64,000 bases of DNA from Gp1-AA133 sp964641665 (GTDB taxonomy: Bacteria > Acidobacteriota > Terriglobia > Terriglobales > Acidobacteriaceae): the NCBI GenBank assembly GCA_964641665.1, contig CAZXKO010000117.1, forward strand, positions 1 through 64,000, written 5' to 3'. The translations under genes and the position numbers were made by a program. The notes beneath the pieces were generated by a model, which searched no databases, was not told where the DNA came from, and saw only the letters and a program-made list of their open reading frames with translations. Shown in pieces: positions 33,482-42,434 of this stretch (within the stretch, counting starts at the first letter, position 1; each line of letters begins with the position of its first letter).

Positions 33482-36400
33482 TTAGAAGAAGACTTTCGCG
33501 CCGAACTGGAATACGCGCGGATCTGCAGTAGCGTTGACTTTGCCAAACCCTCCACCGGAGAGGCCAGTGTCAACACCGGTAAACTGCGTATGGTTCCACG
33601 CGTTGAAACTTTCCGCCCGGAACTCCAGCCCGGTTTTCTCAGAGAACTGGAACGTCTTGTACAACGACAAATTCCAATTGTCGCGCCCAGGGCCCTTCAC
33701 GTTGTTCCTCGGCGAACTACCCCAGGTAAGTGCAGCCGGCTGGGCGAACGAACTGGTGCTAAACCATTGGTTAAAGGTTTTCGGATAAGTAATCGCCGCC
33801 ACCAGATCCGAGTGGTTCGTGGTGTTGCCGCCGAGACCGAGATTGTCGCCGCTGGCATTTACGGTCAGTGGCTGTCCAGTTTGGAATAGGGTGACTCCCG
33901 AAAGCGTCCATCCTCCCAGCAGTGCCTTGGTAGCGCGACTGCTCGAGGTCCGGAAAAACGGAAATTCGTAGACGTAGCTGAAGATCGCTATGTGGCGGCG
34001 GTCGTAGCCGGCCGTACCGTAGTCGTAGCGCGGGTTATAGGGATCTCCGATGTTGTTGAACAGCTGGCCGTCGATAACATCGAAGGCGTGCGAGTACGTG
34101 TATGCCCCGGTCAGGGTCAGGTTCTTCCACGCGTTGGTGCGCAAGCTGACCTGCAACGAGTCGTAGTGTGAGTTTCCTTCGTTGTCGAGCAGGTTCATTC
34201 CGCCCCATCCGAGGAAAGTCCGGTAGAAGTTGGCATTCGCCCCGCCAAGAACGGCAGTGCGGTCCGTAACATCCGCCTCCGGCAAGAGGTTGATGTCGCG
34301 GGTTTGCGACAGGTGACTCGCGGTATTGCCGACATACGCCGCGCTCAGCACAGCTGTGTTGGTCAGTTGTCGCTGGATTCCCAGGTTGTACTGGTAGACC
34401 GTCGTTATCGGATACCTCTTCGGTACGTTGTACATGCCATGCGGGGTATAGGGCGACGTTCCGGCGTTTGCGCCTGAGGTCCAATCAACAACGGGATTGC
34501 TGAGGTTTGGATTCGTCGTTCTAGCGTTGTTGGTGAAAGGTACGTTGGTTCCCCCAAGGTATTGTTCGTTGCCGCCATTGCGTTCGTAGAATACCCCCCC
34601 TCCACCACGCACAATCGTCTTTTGATCCCCGGTCAGGTCGTAGGCAAAGCCCAGGCGTGGCGCAAAAGTGTCCCAGTGATTGTCAACCAGACTTTTCGGG
34701 ATCCCGTTCTTCCCAGCGAGACCAACTCCGTTCATGTAGAAGCTGACGTTCGATAACTTCACGCCAGGGACGGTGGTAAATCCTGGGCCGGTGGTATCCA
34801 TGGCGTCGCCCTGGCCCGCAAGGAATACCGGCTTCTTGTTAGGGTCATAGAGATTTGGATAGAAATTCGAAGCGCGGTCGTTTGTGTCGTATGCGTGGGG
34901 CAGACCCTCCCAACGCAGACCCAAGTTCAGCGTCAGCCGCTTGGTGACGCGCCAATCGTCCATGGCATAGAGGTCAATCGTATTGAAGCTGATAGACACA
35001 AAATCCTGCAATTGCACTTGCGTGAAATCATGAGCGTTGCCCAGCAGGAAGTCTCCGAGCCCGAACCCTGTGCCGTAGTAAGTTAAGGCTTGATTGTTCT
35101 TATCCCAATTGGCTGAACCACTGAAATTGTAGTTTCCGGCGACGTCCGCGAAGATCTGCTGGTTTTTGTGCGTGTGCAGCCAAGCCCCGCCAAACTTGAA
35201 GTTGTGCGAGCCATGTATCCAGGACAGATCGTCTTTCCACTGATAGCTGCGCCAGGTGTTCGTCCACGGCCAATTGCCCGGATCGTAATTGAACCCGACG
35301 CCGCTACCGTTGAGGTTGATAGTTGGCATCTTGCTCAGCTTGTTGACACCCGAGAAGAGCGGTGCGGTGCTCCAGCCGCTCGGCTGGGTCCACTTGCCAT
35401 TGTCAGCAAGGGTAATGTTGTTGCCGTTGTAATTGAACGCAGCCTCATTCAGCAGGCTCGGGCTGATGTTCATCGTGGCATGCACAACACCGCTCCAGGA
35501 CGGAATGTCTTCGACCGACCCGAGGGTTGAAAACGTAGTTCCTGTCCATGCCGGGAAGGGTACAGTCTGATGGCCCGAGTCATACAGATAGTGGCCGAAC
35601 ACTGATAGTTTTTGACTAAACTGATGGTCGACTCGGACGGCTTCCTCGCGATAGAACGTGGCAGTGTTTGACGCGGTGAAATAACCCAGGCCATCGGCCG
35701 TGTTGGGCGTCGAAACAAAGCCAGACTTCAAAAACAAAACCGCATTCGGATCGAACAGGTTCGAGTAAGGAGACAGGTCGTCATTCGGGAACGGTTGCCC
35801 CGCGGTTAACCCATCCTGTTGGTACAACGCAAGCCGAGCCGGGTCCGTGGTATTGGGCACGATCGGGTGAATGGTAATGGGCGACCCGTTTGGGTTGCCA
35901 TTGTTATCGGTGGGTTGAACCGTGTACAACATGGTGCGCAGGTTGCCGCCGTACTCCGCCGCCGTCGGTACTCTCGCACGGAGAGTACTGCCACCCTGAA
36001 TTTCCCGACGCCACTCTTGGTTGTAGAAGAAGAATGTTTTCGGGTCTCTGGATTTGAATTCCACTGGCCCACCCAGGTTGAACCCGAACGCGTTGTAGCG
36101 GAGTTCCGGTTTCTTGGGATTTGTCTGTAGCTTTGATAGGTAAGAGAAAGCGTCGAACGCATCATTGCGGTTGTACTCCCAGGCACCGCCGTGAAACTGG
36201 CGCGTCCCGCTCTTCATCGCCATGCTAATCATTCCGCCTGAGGAGTTGCCCAGATCAGCGGCGTAGTTACTGGTTTGGACTTTGAATTCCTGAATCGCTT
36301 CCTGGGACGGAGAGACAATCAGAATGCCTCCACCGCCACGGTCATAGGCTTCGCCGCCGTCGATGAGCCAGTTGTTGGCATCCTGCCGCATGCCGTTAAA

Positions 36401-36976
36401 GTAGACGTTGCGGTTCTGGAACTGGGCGACCGGCAGGTCGAAATCCGGCATCGCCGACGACGCCCCAGGCACCAGCGTCGTAAGCTGGAGCACATTCCGT
36501 CCGTTCGTGGCGAGTTCGGAAATCTGCTTGTCGGTCACGGTCTGGCTGACGTCGTTGGTATCGGATTGGACCTGAACGGCACTTGCCTCGACGGTCACGC
36601 TTTCCTTTACGTCGCCGACTTGGAGAGAAACGTCGGCTCGGACGGTGTCGCTCACACTTAAGGTAATCCCATTCTGCTCGTACGCTCGGAATCCCGGCGC
36701 TTCGGCCCTTAGGTTATAGCGGCCGATCGGCAGTTCGCGGGCGGCATAGCTCCCTGAACTGTTGGTGGTTGTGGAGCGAACAAGACCCGTTTCGGTACGC
36801 GTAATGGTGATTTTGACGTTTGCAACAGCGGCACCCGATTGATCCGTCACCGTACCCAGGATGCTGGCGGTTTCCTGTGCATACGCTGCGCTGCTCACAA
36901 GAACGAGGCCGAGCATGAGCAACAGGGCTACTCGCAGCAAAAGATGTGCGCGTGTTTCACAGAATGCGTTTTCCAC
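33482..36976 (-). CDS. Oar/TonB-dependent outer-membrane receptor 1
   Basis: About 1,164 residues from a GTG at 36976 that has GGAGGAGG just upstream; the longer frame to 37063 lacks support. After a signal peptide (LLLRVALLLMLGLVLVSSAAYAQ) comes a carboxypeptidase-regulatory-like domain (ASILGTVTDQSGAAVANVKITITRTETGLVRSTTTNSSGSY...), a plug-like domain (QISELATNGRNVLQLTTLVPG, YFNGMRQDANNWLIDGGEAYDRGGGG) and a large beta-barrel ending in FQFGAKVFF. The terminal phenylalanine is typical of outer-membrane barrels. Acidobacteriota use such proteins where Bacteroidota use SusC. No SusD-like gene is present. An operator-like palindrome lies 116 nt upstream of the start. Confidence 0.9.
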   Translation of the reverse strand: MENAFCETRAHLLLRVALLLMLGLVLVSSAAYAQETASILGTVTDQSGAAVANVKITITRTETGLVRSTTTNSSGSYAARELPIGRYNLRAEAPGFRAYEQNGITLSVSDTVRADVSLQVGDVKESVTVEASAVQVQSDTNDVSQTVTDKQISELATNGRNVLQLTTLVPGASSAMPDFDLPVAQFQNRNVYFNGMRQDANNWLIDGGEAYDRGGGGILIVSPSQEAIQEFKVQTSNYAADLGNSSGGMISMAMKSGTRQFHGGAWEYNRNDAFDAFSYLSKLQTNPKKPELRYNAFGFNLGGPVEFKSRDPKTFFFYNQEWRREIQGGSTLRARVPTAAEYGGNLRTMLYTVQPTDNNGNPNGSPITIHPIVPNTTDPARLALYQQDGLTAGQPFPNDDLSPYSNLFDPNAVLFLKSGFVSTPNTADGLGYFTASNTATFYREEAVRVDHQFSQKLSVFGHYLYDSGHQTVPFPAWTGTTFSTLGSVEDIPSWSGVVHATMNISPSLLNEAAFNYNGNNITLADNGKWTQPSGWSTAPLFSGVNKLSKMPTINLNGSGVGFNYDPGNWPWTNTWRSYQWKDDLSWIHGSHNFKFGGAWLHTHKNQQIFADVAGNYNFSGSANWDKNNQALTYYGTGFGLGDFLLGNAHDFTQVQLQDFVSISFNTIDLYAMDDWRVTKRLTLNLGLRWEGLPHAYDTNDRASNFYPNLYDPNKKPVFLAGQGDAMDTTGPGFTTVPGVKLSNVSFYMNGVGLAGKNGIPKSLVDNHWDTFAPRLGFAYDLTGDQKTIVRGGGGVFYERNGGNEQYLGGTNVPFTNNARTTNPNLSNPVVDWTSGANAGTSPYTPHGMYNVPKRYPITTVYQYNLGIQRQLTNTAVLSAAYVGNTASHLSQTRDINLLPEADVTDRTAVLGGANANFYRTFLGWGGMNLLDNEGNSHYDSLQVSLRTNAWKNLTLTGAYTYSHAFDVIDGQLFNNIGDPYNPRYDYGTAGYDRRHIAIFSYVYEFPFFRTSSSRATKALLGGWTLSGVTLFQTGQPLTVNASGDNLGLGGNTTNHSDLVAAITYPKTFNQWFSTSSFAQPAALTWGSSPRNNVKGPGRDNWNLSLYKTFQFSEKTGLEFRAESFNAWNHTQFTGVDTGLSGGGFGKVNATADPRVFQFGAKVFF

Positions 36977-37478
36977 GAACCCTCCTCCACGGACATGGTG
37001 GCTAGATTCAAACCGGGGCGTGCGGCCGGAAACTAAAGCCCAGACGCGGTCAAGCGTTGGCACAGGACCACTTTTCCGACCTGCCGAACCAAATCGAAAC
37101 GTTTAGATTCGAGTACCCCGCAACCGGAGCGCAATGTAACCACCTTCTCAGCGCGCTGTTAAGGGGTGTTACGGTGAAGTTGGCTGGTAATTTGAGTGTG
37201 AGTCACTGTGTTGTCACGGTAACTTGCGTAAAAACCGGGGCAGTCTGGCGGGCGCCTGCTTACTCCAGCGACATTCTTGTTGATCTTGTAAACGATTGCT
37301 GACAATCAAAGTTATCGCGAACCGGGCCAAATTGTGGGGATGCAGAGGGGCAATGCGGACGGAAGGTTCGGGGGACCATTCTTGAAGTTCAGCTAATGAC
37401 CGACGTCAAGGAGGACGTTGACCAACCAAGACCTGGGAGGGTTCGAACCCGCAACGGGGCCGATACGACTTTGTCGCG
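36977..37478. other. Upstream regulatory region of receptor 1
   Basis: About 500 nt without a gene. It holds the palindrome at 37092-37110. Near 37203-37212 is a short GTCACTGTGTTGTCACGGTAAC stretch with repeated GTCAC words. A GGGTTCGAACCC word near 37440 resembles a tRNA T-arm but has no tRNA around it. Confidence 0.5.
37092..37110. promoter_or_regulatory. LacI-type operator upstream of receptor 1
   Basis: AATCGAAAC|GTTTAGATT is an 18-bp palindrome with one mismatch, centred on a CG step as in LacI-family operators. On the minus strand it reads AATCTAAACGTTT..., the same 13 bases as the site at 39175-39187. It is 116 nt upstream of the receptor start codon. Confidence 0.65.
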
Positions 37479-39092
37479 CTACTTCGCTTCGTCGATTACT
37501 TCGATGGCCCGGATCTCGGCGTAATTCACCTTGGGCGAGAAGGACAGCAGCAGCTTGCCCTGGCCGTTGGGGTGCAGGCCATGAAATTCGCGGACGAGGG
37601 GCTGGAATGCCCCGGAAGCAGCCTGCACAATGTCGAAGTCCTGCAGCAACGTAACTCCATTGCAGGTAACATCGAACACCCTGCACCCGATGCCTCGGCA
37701 GGGTGCCGCTGGAATCAAAGGGCTGAAAAACGACTCGAGAAAATGGAGCTTCACCGTGTAGCTGCCTGGCACAACAGGAATCGCATAGCTGAAGTTACCG
37801 TGCCGCTCGCCGACGTAGAGTGCGGGAATCTTCGGGCCCGCCTGGGGATTCTCGTAGAACACTGTGCGCCCATCGATGAAGTACTCGTCTCCGCTCCAAC
37901 GTGTTCCATCCGCATCCACGAAATCTGACGGATGCACAGAGATCCGGATTGGCTTGAGTTTTCCTGGCGTACCCGGGGTCAGTTCGACAGCATTCACGAA
38001 GGGCCGTTCTCCACCTGAAAACTCCAGGTGAAGTTTCCCGTCTTGCGCCGGGCCCACATCCCTGAACGCACGTACATCAACCGCTGCAGAACCCGCATCA
38101 GCAATGGGATCGAATCCGACCAACAAAGGATGTCCATTGAGACTTACCTGAAAGTGGCGGATGTTTTGCGCATCCTCCTTGCGTTCCACATCCGGCTGCC
38201 GTAGTGGATCAGCAAAGTAGAGCCGGAGTTCGTACGCTCCAGGGTGCAACGGGATGTCGTAACGGAACCATTGCGGAACCATCGGGTCCGCTGACATCGC
38301 CTCCCGCATAGTTTTGAACATGGTTTCGTCGGCCACTGGCGGAAAAAAGTACCGCGGACCTGGTTTTGGGACTCCTCCTTCGTAGTAATGATCGGTTTCC
38401 CAGCGATGCCCAAGAAGATCCACGTAAGGAGTGCCTGTGCGACCAGCAGCGATTCGAACTTCACCAAACCCCGGAGCAACTGCAAGCGGTTGGCCCTTCG
38501 GCAGCGAGGAAAGCGCACTCTGCACCGAGTCAGGTATCGCCGCAGCCGCCGAGATGACTGAGGAGGCTGACGTCACAGATTTCGGAGTGAACAACAAGTA
38601 TGCCAGCCACACCACTGCAACTCCGGTTATCCCAGCCAGTCCAATCAGGAGTTGTCGCAAGCGGCGAGTTTTCGATTCGGCGACGGCAGGCAGGGGTACC
38701 ACAACAACTGGCTGTTCGGAGCGAAGTTCGAAGACGGGTAGATACCGTCCCTTCGGAACCGTAATAATGACCGCCTCGTCCTTGCCGTCGGTTGCGAAGT
38801 GGTGCTCCAGTTTCATCCTTAAGACGCGCGCTTGGGAACGGACAATATTGTCTTCGTTCGGGTTGTATCCAGGTGGGCGGTTGTAGACGTAAATCCCGAT
38901 CTGTTGCTCGGTGGCTTCCTCAGGCTTATTGTCGAGCGCACACTGGCATACGTGGAGAAAGAACGCCCGGAGCCTTGGTGATTTTTCAAAGGTCGCGCTG
39001 GAGGCCACCCTGCGCACCAAATCTTCACGTTGCCCCGGAAGATGTGAGGGGATCTCGTTAGGATGCGTCACGGTGACAACTACTGAGTTCAT
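37479..39092 (-). CDS. Membrane-anchored winged-helix regulator with two malectin-like domains
   Basis: The protein is 537 residues from the ATG at 39092, which has GGAGAG 6 nt upstream. Residues about 20-125 form a small basic domain (SPRLRAFFLHVCQCALDN...IGIYVYNRPPGYNPNEDNIVRSQARVLRMKLEHHF...VPKGRYLPVFEL) seen at the N-terminus of many acidobacterial membrane regulators. One membrane segment (148-168) is followed by a periplasmic part with two similar malectin-like blocks, each with RxxxG-type sugar-site residues (AAGRTGTPYVDLLGHRWETD; VDADGTRWSGDEYF). Malectin binds di-glucose-containing glycans. The layout is that of a ToxR/CadC-like one-component sensor. It lies between receptor 1 and the GH51 gene and has an operator-like site upstream. 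Confidence 0.75.
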   Translation of the reverse strand: MNSVVVTVTHPNEIPSHLPGQREDLVRRVASSATFEKSPRLRAFFLHVCQCALDNKPEEATEQQIGIYVYNRPPGYNPNEDNIVRSQARVLRMKLEHHFATDGKDEAVIITVPKGRYLPVFELRSEQPVVVVPLPAVAESKTRRLRQLLIGLAGITGVAVVWLAYLLFTPKSVTSASSVISAAAAIPDSVQSALSSLPKGQPLAVAPGFGEVRIAAGRTGTPYVDLLGHRWETDHYYEGGVPKPGPRYFFPPVADETMFKTMREAMSADPMVPQWFRYDIPLHPGAYELRLYFADPLRQPDVERKEDAQNIRHFQVSLNGHPLLVGFDPIADAGSAAVDVRAFRDVGPAQDGKLHLEFSGGERPFVNAVELTPGTPGKLKPIRISVHPSDFVDADGTRWSGDEYFIDGRTVFYENPQAGPKIPALYVGERHGNFSYAIPVVPGSYTVKLHFLESFFSPLIPAAPCRGIGCRVFDVTCNGVTLLQDFDIVQAASGAFQPLVREFHGLHPNGQGKLLLSFSPKVNYAEIRAIEVIDEAK

Positions 39093-39479
39093 CTGGGCTC
39101 TCCGAGGGCAGATGGGGCTAACGCGCGACAAACCTCGATGGTGATCAGGTTATCGGACCCTTGGGCTCTGGCGAAATCTAAACGTTTAGCCATGCCTCCC
39201 AAACCAACCCCTCGCAGGGTCACGCCGCCAAGTGGCTGGAATCCTGTCAGGGATCGCGGCTCACTGTCAACCCAAAATTCCTTAAGACCTGGAACCTCGC
39301 ACCTCGAGCCCCTTCAAGGGCCTAGTTGTCAGCCCTAACTCACTGTGGGGAAAAGACTTTTTAGCGTCAGCCAAACCTCGACCCGGCTCCCTGCATGGAG
39401 ACGGAATCAAGCCTTCGGCGAACCGTTTATCGTACCGTATAAACAATAATGTCCGCTCCGGATGAGCCATACCGCTATG
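39093..39479. other. Intergenic region between the malectin regulator and GH51
   Basis: It holds the operator-like palindrome listed separately at 39175-39190. A GGGGAAAAGACTTTTTAG stretch near 39348 precedes the operator-bearing part on the minus strand. No gene is seen. Confidence 0.45.
39175..39190. promoter_or_regulatory. LacI-type operator upstream of the malectin regulator
   Basis: AATCTAAACGTTTAGC contains a perfect 12-bp palindrome CTAAACGTTTAG (39178-39189). Thirteen bases, AATCTAAACGTTT, are identical to the site upstream of receptor 1. It lies about 85 nt upstream of the chosen start of the regulator. Confidence 0.65.
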
Positions 39480-41099
39480 TCATGGCTCGATCGACAAGAC
39501 AGTAACTGACTTGGGTTCCAACGTCATCGAGAGTTTGTCGCCTTGAATCTTCACCGAGACTGGTTTCGGCATGACTACAGTGGGAGCGTCAAATGCATTG
39601 ATGCTGTCCACCTTGGGCGCAGTTAAGGTCTCTCCGCCCACAGACTTTGCCGTGATGCCCGCTAGATTGGCTTCAATTTCCAATGGTTGGTTTGGATCAA
39701 CATTTGTGATTTCCAGCCAAAGCCTTCCACCACTGTCCTTGGCTGCGATCGCATCGACGCGCGGCAAGGTGAGGTCGCCATGGGAGTAGTTGCCGGTATT
39801 TAACGTGACCGGGACAAACGATGAGTCCTGGAATGGCAGGTATAACTTGTATACGTAGTAGGTCGGGGTCAGGACCATCTTCTCCTTGTCGGTCAGGATC
39901 ATGGCCTGCAGAACGTTGATCATCTGGGCGATGTTGGCCATGCGCACCCGGTCGGCGTGTCGAGCGAAGATATTCAAGTTCAACGCAGCGAGAATCGCGT
40001 CGCGCAAGCTATTTTGCTGGGCGAGAAAGCCCGGGTGGCTACCGGGTAATGGTGCGTACCAGCCTCCCCACTCATCAACGACCAGCGCCACCTTCTTTTC
40101 CGGGTCATACTTATCCATGATGGCAGAATGCTTTGTAATCAGGTCGTCCATCTCCAGCGTGGATTTGAGAATCTGCGCGTACTCGTTCTCTCCGAATCCC
40201 ACAGATTTAAATTCCGGTGGCCACTTCGCAACCGTGTAGTTGTGCATTGATAGCCCATTGAAGTCCCAACTCCACGTGTGATGCTGGTAAGCTTTCATGA
40301 TGGCTTCTGTCCATTCCGTCCAGCGAGCTTCGCCACCGCCGGGGCCCACGGCGATCTTGAGCATCTGCTCCTTGTCCTGCTGTGCGGGATTGAAGTTGCG
40401 CACAAACCGGCTGTAGATCTTCAATTGGCTCAGGTAATAGTCTGGGGTCATGTTGCCGCCACAATCCCAGCTTTCATTGCCAATGCCAAGGTACGCAACC
40501 TTGTACGGACCAGGATGGCCGTGGGCAGCACGCTCTTTCTCCAACGTCGTCGGTTGCGCTGCGGTCATGTACTCCAGCCATTCGGCGGCTTCCTGCGGCG
40601 TTCCCGATCCGACGTTGACGGAGACATACGCCTCGGCTCCAATCTGCTCGAGGAAGTCCATGTACTCATGCGTGCCAAAGCTGTTTGGCTCGATCACGCC
40701 GCCCCAGTTCGGATTCAGCGTCACGGCTCGCGGCGAGCCGATCCCGTTGCGCCAGTGGTATTCATCCGCGAAGCATCCGCCGGGCCACCGCACGTTCGGA
40801 ACCCTGATCGCTTTCAGTGCGGCGACCACATCGTTGCGAATGCCACGGGTGTTCGGGATGTTGGAATCGGAACCAACCCAGATTCCTTCATAGATGCCAT
40901 GGCCAAGATGCTCAGCGAATTGGCCAAAAATGTTGCGGTCGATCTTTGCGCCGGTTTTGGATGCATCCACCGACAGTACGACCTTGTCTGCGGCTGCGGC
41001 TGGCGCAACTAGAACGCCCAGCACCAATGCAAAACAGCCGAGAAACGACAGCGCGCCAAGCACCTGAACTCTGAGCGGAAGTCTCAACCATGAATCCAT
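39480..41099 (-). CDS. abfA: GH51 alpha-L-arabinofuranosidase
   Basis: The 539-residue exported enzyme removes arabinofuranosyl side chains. A signal peptide covers about residues 1-37. The family-51 barrel follows with IFGQFAEHLGHGIYEGIW, VPNVRWPGGCFADEYHWRNGIG, acid/base E209 in GIGNESWDCGG, and nucleophile E343 in LVVDEWGGWY. The C-terminal beta domain ends the protein. Length and motif spacing are normal. A GGAG site precedes the ATG by 7 nt. It lies between the malectin regulator (387 nt) and a TPR gene (65 nt upstream, same strand), so it may be co-transcribed with the TPR gene. Confidence 0.94.
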   Translation of the reverse strand: MDSWLRLPLRVQVLGALSFLGCFALVLGVLVAPAAAADKVVLSVDASKTGAKIDRNIFGQFAEHLGHGIYEGIWVGSDSNIPNTRGIRNDVVAALKAIRVPNVRWPGGCFADEYHWRNGIGSPRAVTLNPNWGGVIEPNSFGTHEYMDFLEQIGAEAYVSVNVGSGTPQEAAEWLEYMTAAQPTTLEKERAAHGHPGPYKVAYLGIGNESWDCGGNMTPDYYLSQLKIYSRFVRNFNPAQQDKEQMLKIAVGPGGGEARWTEWTEAIMKAYQHHTWSWDFNGLSMHNYTVAKWPPEFKSVGFGENEYAQILKSTLEMDDLITKHSAIMDKYDPEKKVALVVDEWGGWYAPLPGSHPGFLAQQNSLRDAILAALNLNIFARHADRVRMANIAQMINVLQAMILTDKEKMVLTPTYYVYKLYLPFQDSSFVPVTLNTGNYSHGDLTLPRVDAIAAKDSGGRLWLEITNVDPNQPLEIEANLAGITAKSVGGETLTAPKVDSINAFDAPTVVMPKPVSVKIQGDKLSMTLEPKSVTVLSIEP

Positions 41100-41163
41100 G
41101 TATTTTCTCCGGAAATCCTTTTCTCTCTGAGAACAGCATCGGTCGGTGATGATAGCCGTGTTC

Positions 41164-42303
41164 TTACTGCTCTGTTGAAGGATTCACTTGAGGCTGAGCC
41201 GGTGCCAACCCGGGCGGAACCTCCTCCTTGTTATGAAGTTCGCGGGCTGTGCGAAGCTCCTTCTCCGCGCCCTCCCTGTTTCCGACAGCACGATACAGAC
41301 GGCCGAGCTCATAGTGAGCGTCGGGCTGATTCGGATCAAGGGCAATGGCTCGACGGAGCGCTGCCTGAGCATCCTTGTAGTTCTTTTGCCCCATGTAGAT
41401 CGCGCCCAAGTCCGCATACACGATTCGCAGCTTGGTATCAATCTTCTCCGCCTGTTTGAGCAGCCTCAGCGCATCTTCGGACTGGTTGTTCTTCCAAGCG
41501 ATGTCTCCGAGATAGGCTAGCGCCTGGGCATGTCCAGGATCGAAGGTGAGCTCGGCTTCAAACTCGGGTCTTGCCTTTTCGTATTGCTGCGACTTCCAAT
41601 AGAGATACCCGAGGCCGAAATGCGCATTGGGCTCGCGTGGGGAGACCTTCACCGCAGCCTCAAGTTCGGCAATGGCCTCCGGTGTCCTTCCCAATCCGTC
41701 GAGCGCCTCGCCGAGCAAGAGGTGCGCTGGGGCTGAGTCCGGATTGTGCTCGAGAATCCGGCGGAACTCGTCCTGCGCACACGAAAACCTCCGCGCCCAC
41801 AAGCAGCTTTTCGCGAGCGCCTCGTGCAACTCGGCATTCGCAGGATCCGCCTGAGCGACAGGCTCGAGATAATGCGAGGCCAGATCGAAGTTCTTGGCCC
41901 CGTAGTAGCTGAGGCCGAGTAACGTGCGCGCCTGTCTGTTCGACGGCTCCGCAGCCAGAGCCGCCCGTAGGGCGGAGGCAGCGTCGGGAAAATGACCCTG
42001 CTTGAACTCAGCAAGGCCCAGATTCAGCGCAACATTCGGAAGTTTTGGATTGAGTTTCAGTGCGCTGCGGTACGCCTCAGCCGCTTCGGGGTACTTCTGG
42101 AGTTTGGAGAGAACGACACCTAAGCTGGCAAAAGCTCCGGCATCACGAGGTGAACGCTCAGTCACCTCCCGCCAGGCATGAGCCGCTTCCGGCAATCTTC
42201 CCTGCTGTTCGAGCGCCATGGCCTGGGCGGGAGTCTGTGCCTGCAGCGCACACGCTCCGAGAACAAATATGGCAACACCAGTGGTGACTCCAGAGATCCT
42301 CAT
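41164..42303 (-). CDS. Exported TPR-repeat protein
   Basis: The protein is 379 residues from the ATG at 42303; the frame extends to 42579 but that part lacks a signal and would run into the divergent gene. After a signal peptide (MRISGVTTGVAIFVLGACALQAQ) about nine tetratricopeptide repeats fill residues 27-350 (e.g. SPRDAGAFASLGVVLSKLQKYPEAAEAYRSALKLNP, LDPNQPDAHYELGRLYRAVGNREGAEKELR). The tail is Pro-rich. Such proteins scaffold periplasmic or outer-membrane complexes. Its role here is unknown. It is upstream of GH51 on the same strand and divergent from the CRTAC1-like gene. Confidence 0.85.
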   Translation of the reverse strand: MRISGVTTGVAIFVLGACALQAQTPAQAMALEQQGRLPEAAHAWREVTERSPRDAGAFASLGVVLSKLQKYPEAAEAYRSALKLNPKLPNVALNLGLAEFKQGHFPDAASALRAALAAEPSNRQARTLLGLSYYGAKNFDLASHYLEPVAQADPANAELHEALAKSCLWARRFSCAQDEFRRILEHNPDSAPAHLLLGEALDGLGRTPEAIAELEAAVKVSPREPNAHFGLGYLYWKSQQYEKARPEFEAELTFDPGHAQALAYLGDIAWKNNQSEDALRLLKQAEKIDTKLRIVYADLGAIYMGQKNYKDAQAALRRAIALDPNQPDAHYELGRLYRAVGNREGAEKELRTARELHNKEEVPPGLAPAQPQVNPSTEQ

Positions 42304-42434
42304 TGCGAGCAGGTTCGCGATGCGGGCACGAAAACATTGACAACCGCGCGGTCGCGAACTAGTTCTTAAGAATAACGCGAGCAACTCTCTTCGACAAAGA
42401 ACGTTCGAGCAATTCGACAGAGTAAGATGGCAAC

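Noticed and set aside
37420..37475. tRNA-like GGGTTCGAACCC near 37440
   Set aside because: The flanking bases do not form a T-stem and there is no CCA end or anticodon arm; it is a chance palindrome.
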